Shown: positions 1 to 6,405 of the stretch, piece after piece
Layout of the letters: the number at the start of each line of letters is the position of its first letter
How positions within the stretch are numbered: position 1 is the first letter of the stretch
Assembly (NCBI GenBank): GCA_035642125.1
Contig: DASQSZ010000490.1
Location: forward strand, 1 to 10,481
Source of the DNA: CALAED01 sp937891035
GTDB lineage: Bacteria; Actinomycetota; Actinomycetes; Streptosporangiales; Streptosporangiaceae
DNA length: 10,481 nucleotides
Direction of reading: 5' to 3'
Made by a program: the position numbers and the translations under genes
The notes under the pieces: model-generated
Told to the model about the DNA's origin: nothing
Database searches by the model: none
Seen by the model: only the letters and a program-made list of their open reading frames with translations

Positions 1-1
1 G

Positions 2-382
2 CCTGGCGGAAGCATCGGTGGTGACGTCCTGTTCTTCGCGCAGGCCGGGGCGGCGGCCGCCGCCGCTGTGCTTGTGCTCGCGTGGCCGCGCCGGTGGACC
101 AACGCCATCGCCTTCCTGGTGGCGGCGAGCGCGCTCGGCGCCGTGCTCCTCTACTACTTCGTCGACGTTGGCGCGTTCGGGCCGCTGCCCGCGATGCACG
201 AGCCGGTCTGGTACGCCGAAAAGACGATCAGCGCGGCCGGTGAAGGCGTCGCGGCCATCGCGGCCCTGGCCGGCGTCTTCCTCGGGCGGCGGCCGCGGGC
301 GGCCGCACCGGACGCGCCGGCCCAGCCGGAGCCGGCGACGCGGTACAGGGCCGGCCCGTCTCCCGAGCACGTGCGCCGATAG
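2..382 (+). CDS. Small multi-span membrane protein, 3' part only
   Basis: The reading frame is open from the first bases of the window to a TAG at 380-382, so the true start lies upstream. The 126 visible residues contain three hydrophobic stretches: around residues 9-27 (Ala/Val/Leu-rich after a Phe pair), 33-55 (ending in a YYFVDVGAFG segment) and 77-95. They end in a Pro/Ala/Arg-rich polar tail of about 30 residues. Between spans 2 and 3 is a polar segment containing EPVWYAEK. I recall that segment from uncharacterised actinobacterial membrane proteins, but no function is attached to it. Hydrophobicity and codon use support a real gene, while an overlapping frame in this stretch is Arg/Ser/Pro-rich shadow. 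A strong hairpin directly follows the stop. Function unknown. No enzymatic motif is visible. Confidence 0.75.
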   Translation, partial: PGGSIGGDVLFFAQAGAAAAAAVLVLAWPRRWTNAIAFLVAASALGAVLLYYFVDVGAFGPLPAMHEPVWYAEKTISAAGEGVAAIAALAGVFLGRRPRAAAPDAPAQPEPATRYRAGPSPEHVRR

Positions 383-384
383 CG

Positions 385-416
385 CCCCGGCCCCGAACGG
401 GCGTACGGGGCCGGGG
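385..416 (+). terminator. Hairpin terminator after the first gene
   Basis: A perfect 10-bp GC-only inverted repeat lies two bases after the TAG of the membrane-protein gene. The left arm is CCCCGGCCCC (385-394), the loop is 12 nt (395-406) and the right arm is GGGGCCGGGG (407-416). It is followed by GGCTTGTTG rather than a long U-tract. Strong stems with weak or absent U-tracts are usual for actinobacterial intrinsic terminators. Its position separates the first gene from the adaptor gene's own promoter. Confidence 0.8.
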
Positions 417-449
417 GGCTTGTTGCGAGATGGGTAAATAATCCCCTTG

Positions 450-481
450 ATGACAGGCGCGAGACGGCGACCGCCTACGAT
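450..481 (+). promoter_or_regulatory. Candidate promoter for the export operon (leaderless start)
   Basis: TACGAT at 476-481 fits the actinobacterial -10 pattern TANNNT. Its last T is exactly at -7 if transcription begins at the G of the GTG start codon at 488. That is the spacing typical of leaderless genes. No Shine-Dalgarno sequence is present before 488. A partial -35 match, ATGACA (450-455), lies 20 bp upstream of the -10, which is longer than ideal, so the -35 assignment is weak. Confidence 0.45.
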
Positions 482-487
482 GCCGTC

Positions 488-1864
488 GTGGTCTTGCGGC
501 GCTTTTTCCCCCTGGTTCTGATCGTCGGTTTGCCCAGCGCGGCCCTGCTCGGCGCGTGCTCGGGCGGCGAGCCTTCGAACGTGCGGATCGGCTCGGTCGC
601 GCGGGCCGACGTCGCCGAGGTCGTCGAGGCGCCCGGCACGGTGTCCGCGCGCGCGACCGCGACGCTGCGCTCGCCGGCCGAAGGCACCATCAAGGAGTTG
701 CACGTCGCCGACGGCGAGGAGGTCCGCGAGGGTGAGGTAGTGGCCACGATCTCTTCGCCCAGCGCGCGGGAGCAACTCGACCAGGCCCGCGACGCCGACC
801 GCCAGGCGGCCGCCGGTGGCGGGGTGCCGGCCGGAATCGATCTGTCCGCGTTCAGGCGGCACAGCGACCGGACCGCCAGGCAGGGGTTCGCCGCCGCGCG
901 GGGGGCGGCCGGCCAGATTCCCGACCCCGCCGTGCGCGCTCAGGTCCTGGGCCAGATCGCCAGGGCGCAGGCCGAATACACCCTCGCCGCCGCGGCGGCG
1001 CGGAACGCGGTCGCGCAGCTCAGCTCCGGCATCGGCAGCGTGACCTCCGCGATGTCGTCCATCACGGCGGCGCAGCGCGTGCAGACCAAAGCGGCGGTGC
1101 GGGCGGCCGAGCGTACGGTCAAGGCGCTCGTGCTCAGGGCGCCGTTCGGCGGGGTGGCGAATCTCGGGGGCCCGGCGGCCGCCGGCGGGCTGCCCGGCCT
1201 GTCCGGCCTGGCCGGACAGCTGCCGGGCCAGAGCGGCCAAGGCGGGCAGGGCGCGCAGGCCAGCCTCGCGGCCGGGCTTTCCGGCGCCGGCGGCGGGGCC
1301 AGGGACGCCTCGGCCGTCGCGACGGGCGTGCCGGTCGCGTCCGGCGACGCCGTGGTCACGATCATCGACGACTCCCGGCTCACCGTGTCCGCCGACGTGG
1401 ACGAGACCGACGTGCTGCAGGTGCGGCGGGGCGTCCCCGCCCGCGTCGAGTTGGACGCCGCGCCCGGTGCCACCTACCCCGCCACCGTCATCGGGGTCGG
1501 CGCGACCCCAGCCCAATCGAGCGGCGGCGGCGTGACGTACAAGGTCACCCTGACCCTGGACGACGGCACGTTCGCCGCCGGCGGCGCCGCGCCCCGGCCC
1601 AAGCCCGGCATGAGCGCGGTCGTCGACCTCCGGGTGCGCGAGGCGCGCGGCACGCTGTCCGTGCCGTCGTCGGCGATCGTGACGAGCGGGCAGAACGCGA
1701 CCGTGTGGGTGGTGGCCGATGGCCGTGCCGAGCGCCGGGCGGTCCGGCTGGGCGCCCAGGGCGACACGGTCGCCCAGGTCGTCGCCGGCCTTGGCGAAGG
1801 GGAACGCGTTGTGGTGCGCGGCGCCGACACCGTACGTCAAGGCCAGCGGCTGTCCGGCGAGTGA
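488..1864 (+). CDS. Lipoprotein periplasmic-adaptor-like subunit (HlyD/RND-MFP family) of MacB-type exporter
   Basis: This 458-residue protein is the membrane-fusion/adaptor component of a MacB/YknXYZ-like exporter. The N-terminus is a lipoprotein signal: basic RR at 4-5, a hydrophobic core, then lipobox L-G-A-C with Cys24, followed by GGEPS. It should therefore be anchored to the outer face of the membrane. Residues about 54-90 form the first half of a biotinyl-lipoyl-like barrel-sandwich domain (SPAEGTIKELHVADGEEVREG). Residues about 95-215 are Ala/Arg/Gln-rich and helical, as expected for the alpha-hairpin. The second lipoyl half begins at APFGGV, about 219. A Gly/Gln/Ala-rich low-complexity linker of about 54 residues (226-279) then interrupts the domain. 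Beta-barrel and membrane-proximal domains follow to the end (PGMSAVVDL and AIVTSGQNATVWVV segments). The GTG at 488 is chosen because it gives the intact signal peptide and sits one leaderless spacing after TACGAT. The ATPase starts 112 nt downstream. The substrate is not deducible. Confidence 0.88.
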   Translation: MVLRRFFPLVLIVGLPSAALLGACSGGEPSNVRIGSVARADVAEVVEAPGTVSARATATLRSPAEGTIKELHVADGEEVREGEVVATISSPSAREQLDQARDADRQAAAGGGVPAGIDLSAFRRHSDRTARQGFAAARGAAGQIPDPAVRAQVLGQIARAQAEYTLAAAAARNAVAQLSSGIGSVTSAMSSITAAQRVQTKAAVRAAERTVKALVLRAPFGGVANLGGPAAAGGLPGLSGLAGQLPGQSGQGGQGAQASLAAGLSGAGGGARDASAVATGVPVASGDAVVTIIDDSRLTVSADVDETDVLQVRRGVPARVELDAAPGATYPATVIGVGATPAQSSGGGVTYKVTLTLDDGTFAAGGAAPRPKPGMSAVVDLRVREARGTLSVPSSAIVTSGQNATVWVVADGRAERRAVRLGAQGDTVAQVVAGLGEGERVVVRGADTVRQGQRLSGE

Positions 1865-1976
1865 GCCGGCCACGGTTCGGCGGCGGGCGCCGATCGGTTA
1901 CTGTCATCGGACAATATGGGATCTTGCGGTCGCCGCCGAGCAAGGGCCCTTGGACGTCGGCGGGTGGGAGGGCAGG

Positions 1977-2708
1977 GTGCGCGCGGCGCTCGAGGCGGTG
2001 GACGTCACCCGGACGTACCAGATGGAAGGGGTTCAGGTCGCCGCCCTGCGCGGCGTAAGCGTGCGCATCGCCGCGGGGGAGTTCGTCGCGATCGTAGGGC
2101 CCTCCGGGTCGGGCAAGTCCACGCTCATGCACCTGCTCGGCTGCCTCGACCGGCCGACATCGGGGACGATGCTGATCGACGGTCGCGACGTCGCCAAGCT
2201 GTCCGACGGCGAGTTGGCCGAGCTGCGCAACAGCACGATCGGCTTCGTCTTTCAAGGCTTTCATCTACTGGCCAGGACGAATGCGCGCGACAACGTCGCG
2301 CTGCCGCTGGTCTATCGCGGCGTGCCGCGGGCGGAGCGCCGCCGCCGCGCGGTCGCCGCGCTCGAGACGGTGGGGCTCGGGCATCGGCTCGGCCACCGGC
2401 CCGGCCAGCTGTCTGGCGGCGAACAGCAGCGGGTCGCCGTCGCCCGCGCCCTGATCGGCGATCCGCAGGTGGTGCTGGCCGACGAGCCGACCGGCAACCT
2501 CGACACCAAGACCGGCCACGAGGTCATGGATCTGCTGGAGCGGCTCAACGCCGAACGGGGTGTGGCCGTCGTCATCGTCACCCACGAGGCCGAGGTCGCC
2601 GCGCGTGCTCCCCGGCAGATCCACATCCGCGACGGCGTCGTCGAACGCGACCAAGGAAGCGCGACTGACGCGACTGATGCGACTGAAAGGTCGATGAGCG
2701 ATCAATGA
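1977..2708 (+). CDS. MacB/LolD-type ABC transporter ATPase
   Basis: This is the 243-residue cytoplasmic ATPase that powers the exporter. All catalytic motifs are present: Walker A GPSGSGKST (41-49), Q-loop Gln93 in FVFQ, signature LSGGEQQR (145-152), Walker B VVLADE (165-170) with catalytic Glu170, D-loop GNLD (173-176) and switch His203 in VTHE. The spacing and the LLGCLDRPTSG segment are typical of the MacB/LolD/FtsE-like subgroup that energises FtsX-type permeases. The frame stays open far upstream. GTG at 1977 is chosen because a GGGAGG site (1967-1972) lies 4 nt before it and the protein then begins at the usual point. TTG at 1950 is an alternative that would add 9 residues. The C-terminal tail carries a 9-bp tandem repeat (ATD-ATD-ATE). 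The stop overlaps the permease start (ATGA, 2705-2708), implying translational coupling. Confidence 0.93.
   Translation: MRAALEAVDVTRTYQMEGVQVAALRGVSVRIAAGEFVAIVGPSGSGKSTLMHLLGCLDRPTSGTMLIDGRDVAKLSDGELAELRNSTIGFVFQGFHLLARTNARDNVALPLVYRGVPRAERRRRAVAALETVGLGHRLGHRPGQLSGGEQQRVAVARALIGDPQVVLADEPTGNLDTKTGHEVMDLLERLNAERGVAVVIVTHEAEVAARAPRQIHIRDGVVERDQGSATDATDATERSMSDQ
2661..2687 (+). repeat. 9-bp tandem repeat, 3 copies, in the ATPase 3' end
   Basis: GCGACTGAC, GCGACTGAT and GCGACTGAA lie head to tail and in frame, encoding Ala-Thr-Asp twice and then Ala-Thr-Glu. The repeat lies in the C-terminal tail after the last conserved ATPase motif, so copy-number change would preserve the frame. It ends 17 nt before the permease start codon. 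Confidence 0.85.
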
Positions 2709-3892
2709 GGTGGGTCGAGGCGCTGCGCGTGGCGGTCGAGGCGCTGCGGGTCAACCGGCTGCGCAGTGCGCTGACGATGTTGGGCGTGGTGATCGGCGTG
2801 GCGGCCGTCGTCGTACTGGTGGCGATCGGCTCGGGCGCGCGCGACTTGGTGCGTACCGAGATCGAGGGCCTCGGCTCCAACATCATCTTCGTGGTGCCCG
2901 GCCAGTTCTCGTTCGGCTCGGCGCCATCGGTCAGCCGACTGCAGCTTTCCGATGTGGACTACCTGGGCAGGGTGGTCGGCGACGAACGGCGGATCGCGGT
3001 CGGCCTCAGTTCGGGTGAGACCGTACGGGCCGGGCACAACGAGATGTTCTCGTCGGTCGTCGGGGCGAACGAGAACGCGCGCAACGTCTTCGACCGGCCG
3101 CTCGACAAGGGCCGCTACCTGAGCGAGATCGACGTCGACACCCGGCGCCGCGTGGTCGTGCTGGGGTCGCAGATCGCCGAACGGCTGTTCGGCGACGTCG
3201 ACCCGATCGGCCGGCAGGTGACCGTGGCGTCGGGCGTGCGGTTCCGGGTGATCGGGGTGTTCAGCGAGATCGGCTCGACGCTCGGGCAGACGCGCGACGC
3301 CGAGATCCACATTCCCGTCACCACGGCGCAGCGGCTGTTCGGCGTGACCAGGGTCGACTTCGTCGCCATCAAGGCGCCGTCGGCGGACTCGATCTCTGGG
3401 CTGCAGAGCCGGTTGGTCGGCGCGCTGGAGCAAAAGTACCGGGGTGAGGAGTTCTCCGCTGTCACCCAGACGCAGTTGCTCGGCACGATCGGCACGGTGC
3501 TCGGCGCGCTCACCGGCGTGCTGGCCGCGATCGCCGGTATCTCGCTGCTCGTCGGCGGCGTCGGCGTGTCGAACATCATGCTGGTCAGCGTGCGCGAGCG
3601 GACGCGGGAGATCGGTCTGCGCAAGGCACTCGGGGCGCGCCGCCGCGACGTGCTGGCGCAGTTCCTGCTCGAGGCCGTGCTGCTCACGTCGATCGGCGGG
3701 GCGACCGGCATCGCCCTGGGCGCGGGCGCGGCGATCGGGATCTCAGCGGTCTCGCCGGTCCCGGCGGCGATCACCTGGTGGTCGCCGGTGCTGGCCTTCG
3801 TGGTCTCGGCCGCCGTCGGCGTGTTCTTCGGCGTCGTCCCCGCCCGGCGCGCCGCCCGGCTGCAGCCGGTCACCGCGCTCCGGACGGAATGA
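2705..3892 (+). CDS. MacB/FtsX-type ABC transporter permease
   Basis: This 395-residue integral membrane subunit has the four-helix MacB layout. TM1 is at about 21-42 (after a basic LRVNRLRS stretch), followed by a large extracytoplasmic MacB core domain (about 45-255) and an FtsX domain with TM2 (about 265-290), TM3 (about 320-345) and TM4 (about 360-378). The cytoplasmic loop between TM2 and TM3 carries the family hallmark VRERTREIGLRKALGA (296-311), which couples to the ATPase. The C-terminus PARRAARLQPVTALR is also typical. Length matches MacB permeases that lack a fused ATPase. The ATG at 2705 overlaps the ATPase stop by 4 nt. The gene ends 31 nt from the stop of the convergent acyltransferase gene, with no obvious hairpin between them. 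The presence of adaptor, ATPase and permease suggests export of a small molecule or peptide, as in Bacillus YknXYZ. The substrate is inference only. Confidence 0.93.
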   Translation: MRWVEALRVAVEALRVNRLRSALTMLGVVIGVAAVVVLVAIGSGARDLVRTEIEGLGSNIIFVVPGQFSFGSAPSVSRLQLSDVDYLGRVVGDERRIAVGLSSGETVRAGHNEMFSSVVGANENARNVFDRPLDKGRYLSEIDVDTRRRVVVLGSQIAERLFGDVDPIGRQVTVASGVRFRVIGVFSEIGSTLGQTRDAEIHIPVTTAQRLFGVTRVDFVAIKAPSADSISGLQSRLVGALEQKYRGEEFSAVTQTQLLGTIGTVLGALTGVLAAIAGISLLVGGVGVSNIMLVSVRERTREIGLRKALGARRRDVLAQFLLEAVLLTSIGGATGIALGAGAAIGISAVSPVPAAITWWSPVLAFVVSAAVGVFFGVVPARRAARLQPVTALRTE

Positions 3893-3923
3893 CGCGGCCG
3901 GCGGGGCGGACGAGATGGCGTGG

Positions 3924-4958
3924 CTAGCGGGAGAAAGCCGAGCCGCGGCGCAGGAGTACGTCGTAGAGCATGTGCTGGATCGTCTCGCGGATCTGGTCGG
4001 TCAGGTTGAAGACCGTCAGGGCGTCGTCGGCCGCGTCCGGCTCGTAGTCGCTCATCGGGACCGGCTCGCCGAACTGGATGATCCACTTGGACGGCAGCGG
4101 CACCAGGCCGAGCGGCCCGAGCCACGGGAAGGTCGGGGTGATCGGGAAGTAGGGGAACCCCAGCAGCCTGGCCAGGGGCCGCAGGTCCGCGATCTTGGGA
4201 TAGATCTCCTCCGCACCCACGATGGCGCACGGGATGATCGGCACTTGGCCGCGCAGCGCCGAGGCGACGAACCCGCCGCGGCCGAAGCGCTGCAGGTGGT
4301 AGCGCTCGCGGAAGGGCTTGCCGACGCCCTTGAATCCCTCGGGAAAGACCCCGACCAACTCGCCTTTCGCGAGCAGCCGGGCGGTGTCGGCCGGATGCGC
4401 CAGGGTGTGGCCGCTCTTCCTCGACAGGTGCCCGAGGAACGGCACCTGATAGACCAGGTCGGCGCCGAGTAGCCGGAGGATGCGGTCGGCGTGGTCGTGG
4501 ATGCCGGTCTGCAACATCACCGCGTCGATCGGCAGTGTGCCGGAATGGTTGGCGACGATCAGTGCCGCGCCCTTGTCAGGCAGGTGTTCAAGGCCCGCCA
4601 TCTCAACCCGGAACCAGTGCCGGTAGAGGGTCCTGGCCAGGGGAAACAGGAACGTCTCCGCGAATTCGGGGTCGAACCCGAACTCGTCCACCTCATAGTC
4701 GCCGACGAGCCGGCGCCGCAGGAAGCGCAGCCCGGCGGCGAGTTCTCGTTCGATTGGACCGTGCCCGTCGTGCGCCGGTTCGGTGCGGTCCTCCGCCGCG
4801 CCGCCGCCGGCCCCTGTCCCGGCCCCGGTGGCGCCCGGCCCGTCCCGGCCGAACGCGTGCCCCCGCCGGCCCGTACCGGCGCGGTGGTGCTCGCCGGCGC
4901 TGATCGGGATGATGTCGGCATCGCGCTCGCCGTCGCTGTTCGGCCTGCCCGCGTTCAT
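3924..4958 (-). CDS. PlsC-like lysophospholipid/glycerol acyltransferase (Rv0502-type)
   Basis: This 344-residue protein is predicted to transfer an acyl chain to a (lyso)glycerolipid or related acceptor at the cytoplasmic membrane face. Acyltransferase block I appears as ANHSGTLPID, with His138 and Asp145 separated by six residues. The substrate block is FPEGFKGVGKPFRERYHLQRFGRGG (from about 205), and block IV is around IIPCAIVG. The first 70 residues are Gly/Ala/His-rich, low in complexity and probably disordered. The ATG at 4958 is chosen because it overlaps the upstream SDR stop (ATGA, 4955-4958) and has a GGGAGG site 8 nt before it. The frame extends a further 41 codons upstream, but only as Arg-rich shadow inside the SDR gene. 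Gene order and protein type match M. tuberculosis Rv0501-Rv0502. The exact acceptor is unknown. Confidence 0.88.
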   Translation of the reverse strand: MNAGRPNSDGERDADIIPISAGEHHRAGTGRRGHAFGRDGPGATGAGTGAGGGAAEDRTEPAHDGHGPIERELAAGLRFLRRRLVGDYEVDEFGFDPEFAETFLFPLARTLYRHWFRVEMAGLEHLPDKGAALIVANHSGTLPIDAVMLQTGIHDHADRILRLLGADLVYQVPFLGHLSRKSGHTLAHPADTARLLAKGELVGVFPEGFKGVGKPFRERYHLQRFGRGGFVASALRGQVPIIPCAIVGAEEIYPKIADLRPLARLLGFPYFPITPTFPWLGPLGLVPLPSKWIIQFGEPVPMSDYEPDAADDALTVFNLTDQIRETIQHMLYDVLLRRGSAFSR

Positions 4959-5989
4959 CGCCGGATCCCTCCCACGACGTCGGCCAGCCGGTCGATGACG
5001 GTGAGCGGGGGGTCGCCGTCGGGTCGCTCGGCGAGGACGTAGTCGGCGAACGCCGCCTCGGTGCTGTACTTGGGCCGCCACGTCAGCTCGGCGGCGAGCC
5101 TAGAGGTGTCGAGGACGCGGCCGTAGGTCAGCCAGCGCTGCAGTTCGGCCGAGTAGCCCGACCAGCCGGCGAACCGCCGGCCCATGTCGCCGATCGTCGC
5201 CACGGCCTGGGCCGGGAGCGCCAGCGTGGGCCGTCCCGCCCGCCGGATCGCCTGTGACAGCAGCAGGACCCCGTCGCCGGCGACGTTGTAGGTGCCGGGA
5301 TGCTCCTCGACCGCCATCCGCCGGAGCACCTCGACACCGTCGTCCAGGTGGACGAACTGCAGCCGCGGATCGAAGCCCAGCACGGTCAAAACAACCGGCA
5401 TCCGGAAATATCGGGTCAAGGGGGAGTCGACGCCGAGGCCAATGAAGTTGGCGAAGCGCAGCAGCGAGACCGTCAAATCGGACCGTCGGCGCATCAGACC
5501 GCGCACATAGCCCTCGACCTCGACGGCGTCCTTGGCGTAACCGGACGACGGCGCCTCGACCGGCTCGTCGTCCTCGGTGAACACGGCCGGGTCGCGCGGC
5601 GACGAGCCGTACACCGCGGCCGATGACCGGACGACCAGCTTGCGCATATGCGGCGACCGCTGGCAGGCGGCCAGCAGTTGCATGGTGCCGATGACGTTGA
5701 TCTCTTTCATCGGCGCTCTGGCCCCGGTCGACGACGTGACCAGATTGAGGTGCACGACCGTGTCGACCTCAGCCGATGCGATGACTTTGGCGATGCTTGG
5801 GGTACGGATGTCGACGCGTACGAACTCAGTGCGTCCCAGTGTTGTGGTCGGCGGTACGGTGTCGACTCCAATGACCCGCTCAATGCCGGGGTCGGCTTGC
5901 AGAGCAGTGGCGACTCTCGCTCCCAAAGGGCGGGAGACCCCCGTAACCAGCACAACCCTGGCCGTACCCGAAGCGCGCATGGAGGACAC
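4955..5989 (-). CDS. NAD-dependent epimerase/dehydratase, extended SDR (Rv0501/GalE2-type)
   Basis: This 344-residue Rossmann-fold protein resembles nucleotide-sugar epimerases. The N-terminus VVLVTGVSRPLGARVA (12-27) is the dinucleotide-binding loop. VIGVD with Asp43 ends beta-2 and should hold the adenosine ribose, giving NAD preference. VDIR (59-62) and VVHL (78-81) are further cofactor-contact strands. The Ser-Ser-Ala region (122-124) with VYGSS precedes the active-site Tyr151. The usual YxxxK is YAKDA here, so the catalytic Lys is missing at its normal place. The start is GTG at 5989, 6 nt after a GGGGAGGGG site. The ATG at 5980 is the alternative, but its spacing to that site is 15 nt. 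The stop overlaps the acyltransferase start. The bS22 stop is 38 nt upstream. The substrate is not deducible, and the galE2 label given to mycobacterial relatives should not be read as proof of UDP-galactose epimerase activity. Confidence 0.87.
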   Translation of the reverse strand: MSSMRASGTARVVLVTGVSRPLGARVATALQADPGIERVIGVDTVPPTTTLGRTEFVRVDIRTPSIAKVIASAEVDTVVHLNLVTSSTGARAPMKEINVIGTMQLLAACQRSPHMRKLVVRSSAAVYGSSPRDPAVFTEDDEPVEAPSSGYAKDAVEVEGYVRGLMRRRSDLTVSLLRFANFIGLGVDSPLTRYFRMPVVLTVLGFDPRLQFVHLDDGVEVLRRMAVEEHPGTYNVAGDGVLLLSQAIRRAGRPTLALPAQAVATIGDMGRRFAGWSGYSAELQRWLTYGRVLDTSRLAAELTWRPKYSTEAAFADYVLAERPDGDPPLTVIDRLADVVGGIRR

Positions 5990-6027
5990 TGTGCGCCCCT
6001 CCCCTTACGACGGCTTCGCTAACCTGT

Positions 6028-6126
6028 TTACTTTTTGTTACGCCGCTGCACCCTCGTCTTCTTTAGCAGCTTGCGGTGCTTTTTTTTGGCCATCCTCTTG
6101 CGGCGCTTTTTGATGACTGAGCCCAC
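6028..6126 (-). CDS. Small ribosomal subunit protein bS22-type, AURKAIP1/COX24 domain (Rv0500B-type)
   Basis: This 32-residue, extremely basic protein starts MGSVIKKRRKRM and ends VQRRNKK, with 18 Lys or Arg residues. It is essentially the actinobacterial protein annotated as 30S protein bS22 or AURKAIP1/COX24-domain protein. Its mitochondrial relative is mS38, and in mycobacterial ribosome structures the protein is seen bound to 16S rRNA. The start is GTG at 6126 with an AGTGAGG site (6131-6137) 4 nt upstream. The stop is TAA (6028-6030), unusual in such GC-rich DNA. Codon use is distinct: many AAA/AAG Lys codons give a run of eight A residues on the coding strand at codons 14-16. The position between the HTH gene and the SDR gene is the same as Rv0500B in M. 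tuberculosis. It lies 38 nt before the SDR start and is probably co-transcribed with it. Confidence 0.95.
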   Translation of the reverse strand: MGSVIKKRRKRMAKKKHRKLLKKTRVQRRNKK

Positions 6127-6171
6127 GAAACCTCACTTGGCTACCGGGTGGCGAGCAGAGATGGGCCGCTA

Positions 6172-6201
6172 CCGCTACCCAGAAGCCTATTCGCCAGGCA
6201 A
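6172..6201 (-). promoter_or_regulatory. Possible promoter upstream of the bS22 gene
   Basis: On the minus strand, TTGCCT (6196-6201) is followed after 18 bp by TAGCGG (6172-6177), a partial match to the actinobacterial TTGAC / TAGRRT pattern. This would give an untranslated leader of roughly 40 nt. A second TAGCGG (6166-6171) follows directly. It is plausible because a hairpin separates this gene from the HTH gene, but the -10 match is imperfect. Confidence 0.3.
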
Positions 6202-6371
6202 CCGCGCCCGCCGGTGCGTGGTGCGCCGCCGACCGCCGGCCGTGCGAATAAGCCGCTCGTGCGACCCAAGCCCCAAGAGTACCGCCGGACCCGTAGCGCG
6301 CACGCCACCGGTCCCCGTTGCCCCGTCACGCTCCTTGTGTAGCCCCCGGCCGCCCCGGTCGGGAGAGGGTC

Positions 6372-6396
6372 GCGTGGACCGCGAGACGGCCCACGC
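6372..6396 (-). terminator. Hairpin just after the HTH gene (terminator or attenuator)
   Basis: On the minus-strand transcript, 10 nt after the HTH stop codon, GCGTGGGCCG pairs with CGGUCCACGC around a 5-nt loop (6382-6386). The stem is 10 bp with one G-U pair. The same DNA has an A-C mismatch in the plus-strand RNA, so the structure favours minus-strand transcripts. There is no U-tract. It may terminate or attenuate transcription from the HTH gene towards bS22. The remaining 6127-6371 stretch is GC-rich and I see no gene in it. Confidence 0.5.
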
Positions 6397-6405
6397 CATG
6401 CCTCC

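Noticed and set aside
1865..1976. Possible promoter (TTCGGC-N17-TACTGT, 1876-1904) and palindrome CCGATCGG before the ATPase gene
   Set aside because: The -35 matches only two key bases. The 112-nt gap within an evident operon can be explained without a promoter.
3115..4230. Minus-strand frame of 371 codons crossing the permease end and the acyltransferase
   Set aside because: It overlaps two well-supported genes and its composition is that of shadow translation.
4491..5042. Plus-strand 183-codon frame antisense to the acyltransferase and SDR genes
   Set aside because: It has no motif, overlaps the ATGA junction of two real genes, and its composition follows the shadow pattern.
6187..6399. 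70-codon minus-strand frame starting with ATG soon after the HTH stop and a GGGAGG
   Set aside because: The purine site is only about one base from the ATG. The product is Arg/Gly-rich without any family resemblance, and the start overlaps the hairpin at 6372-6396.
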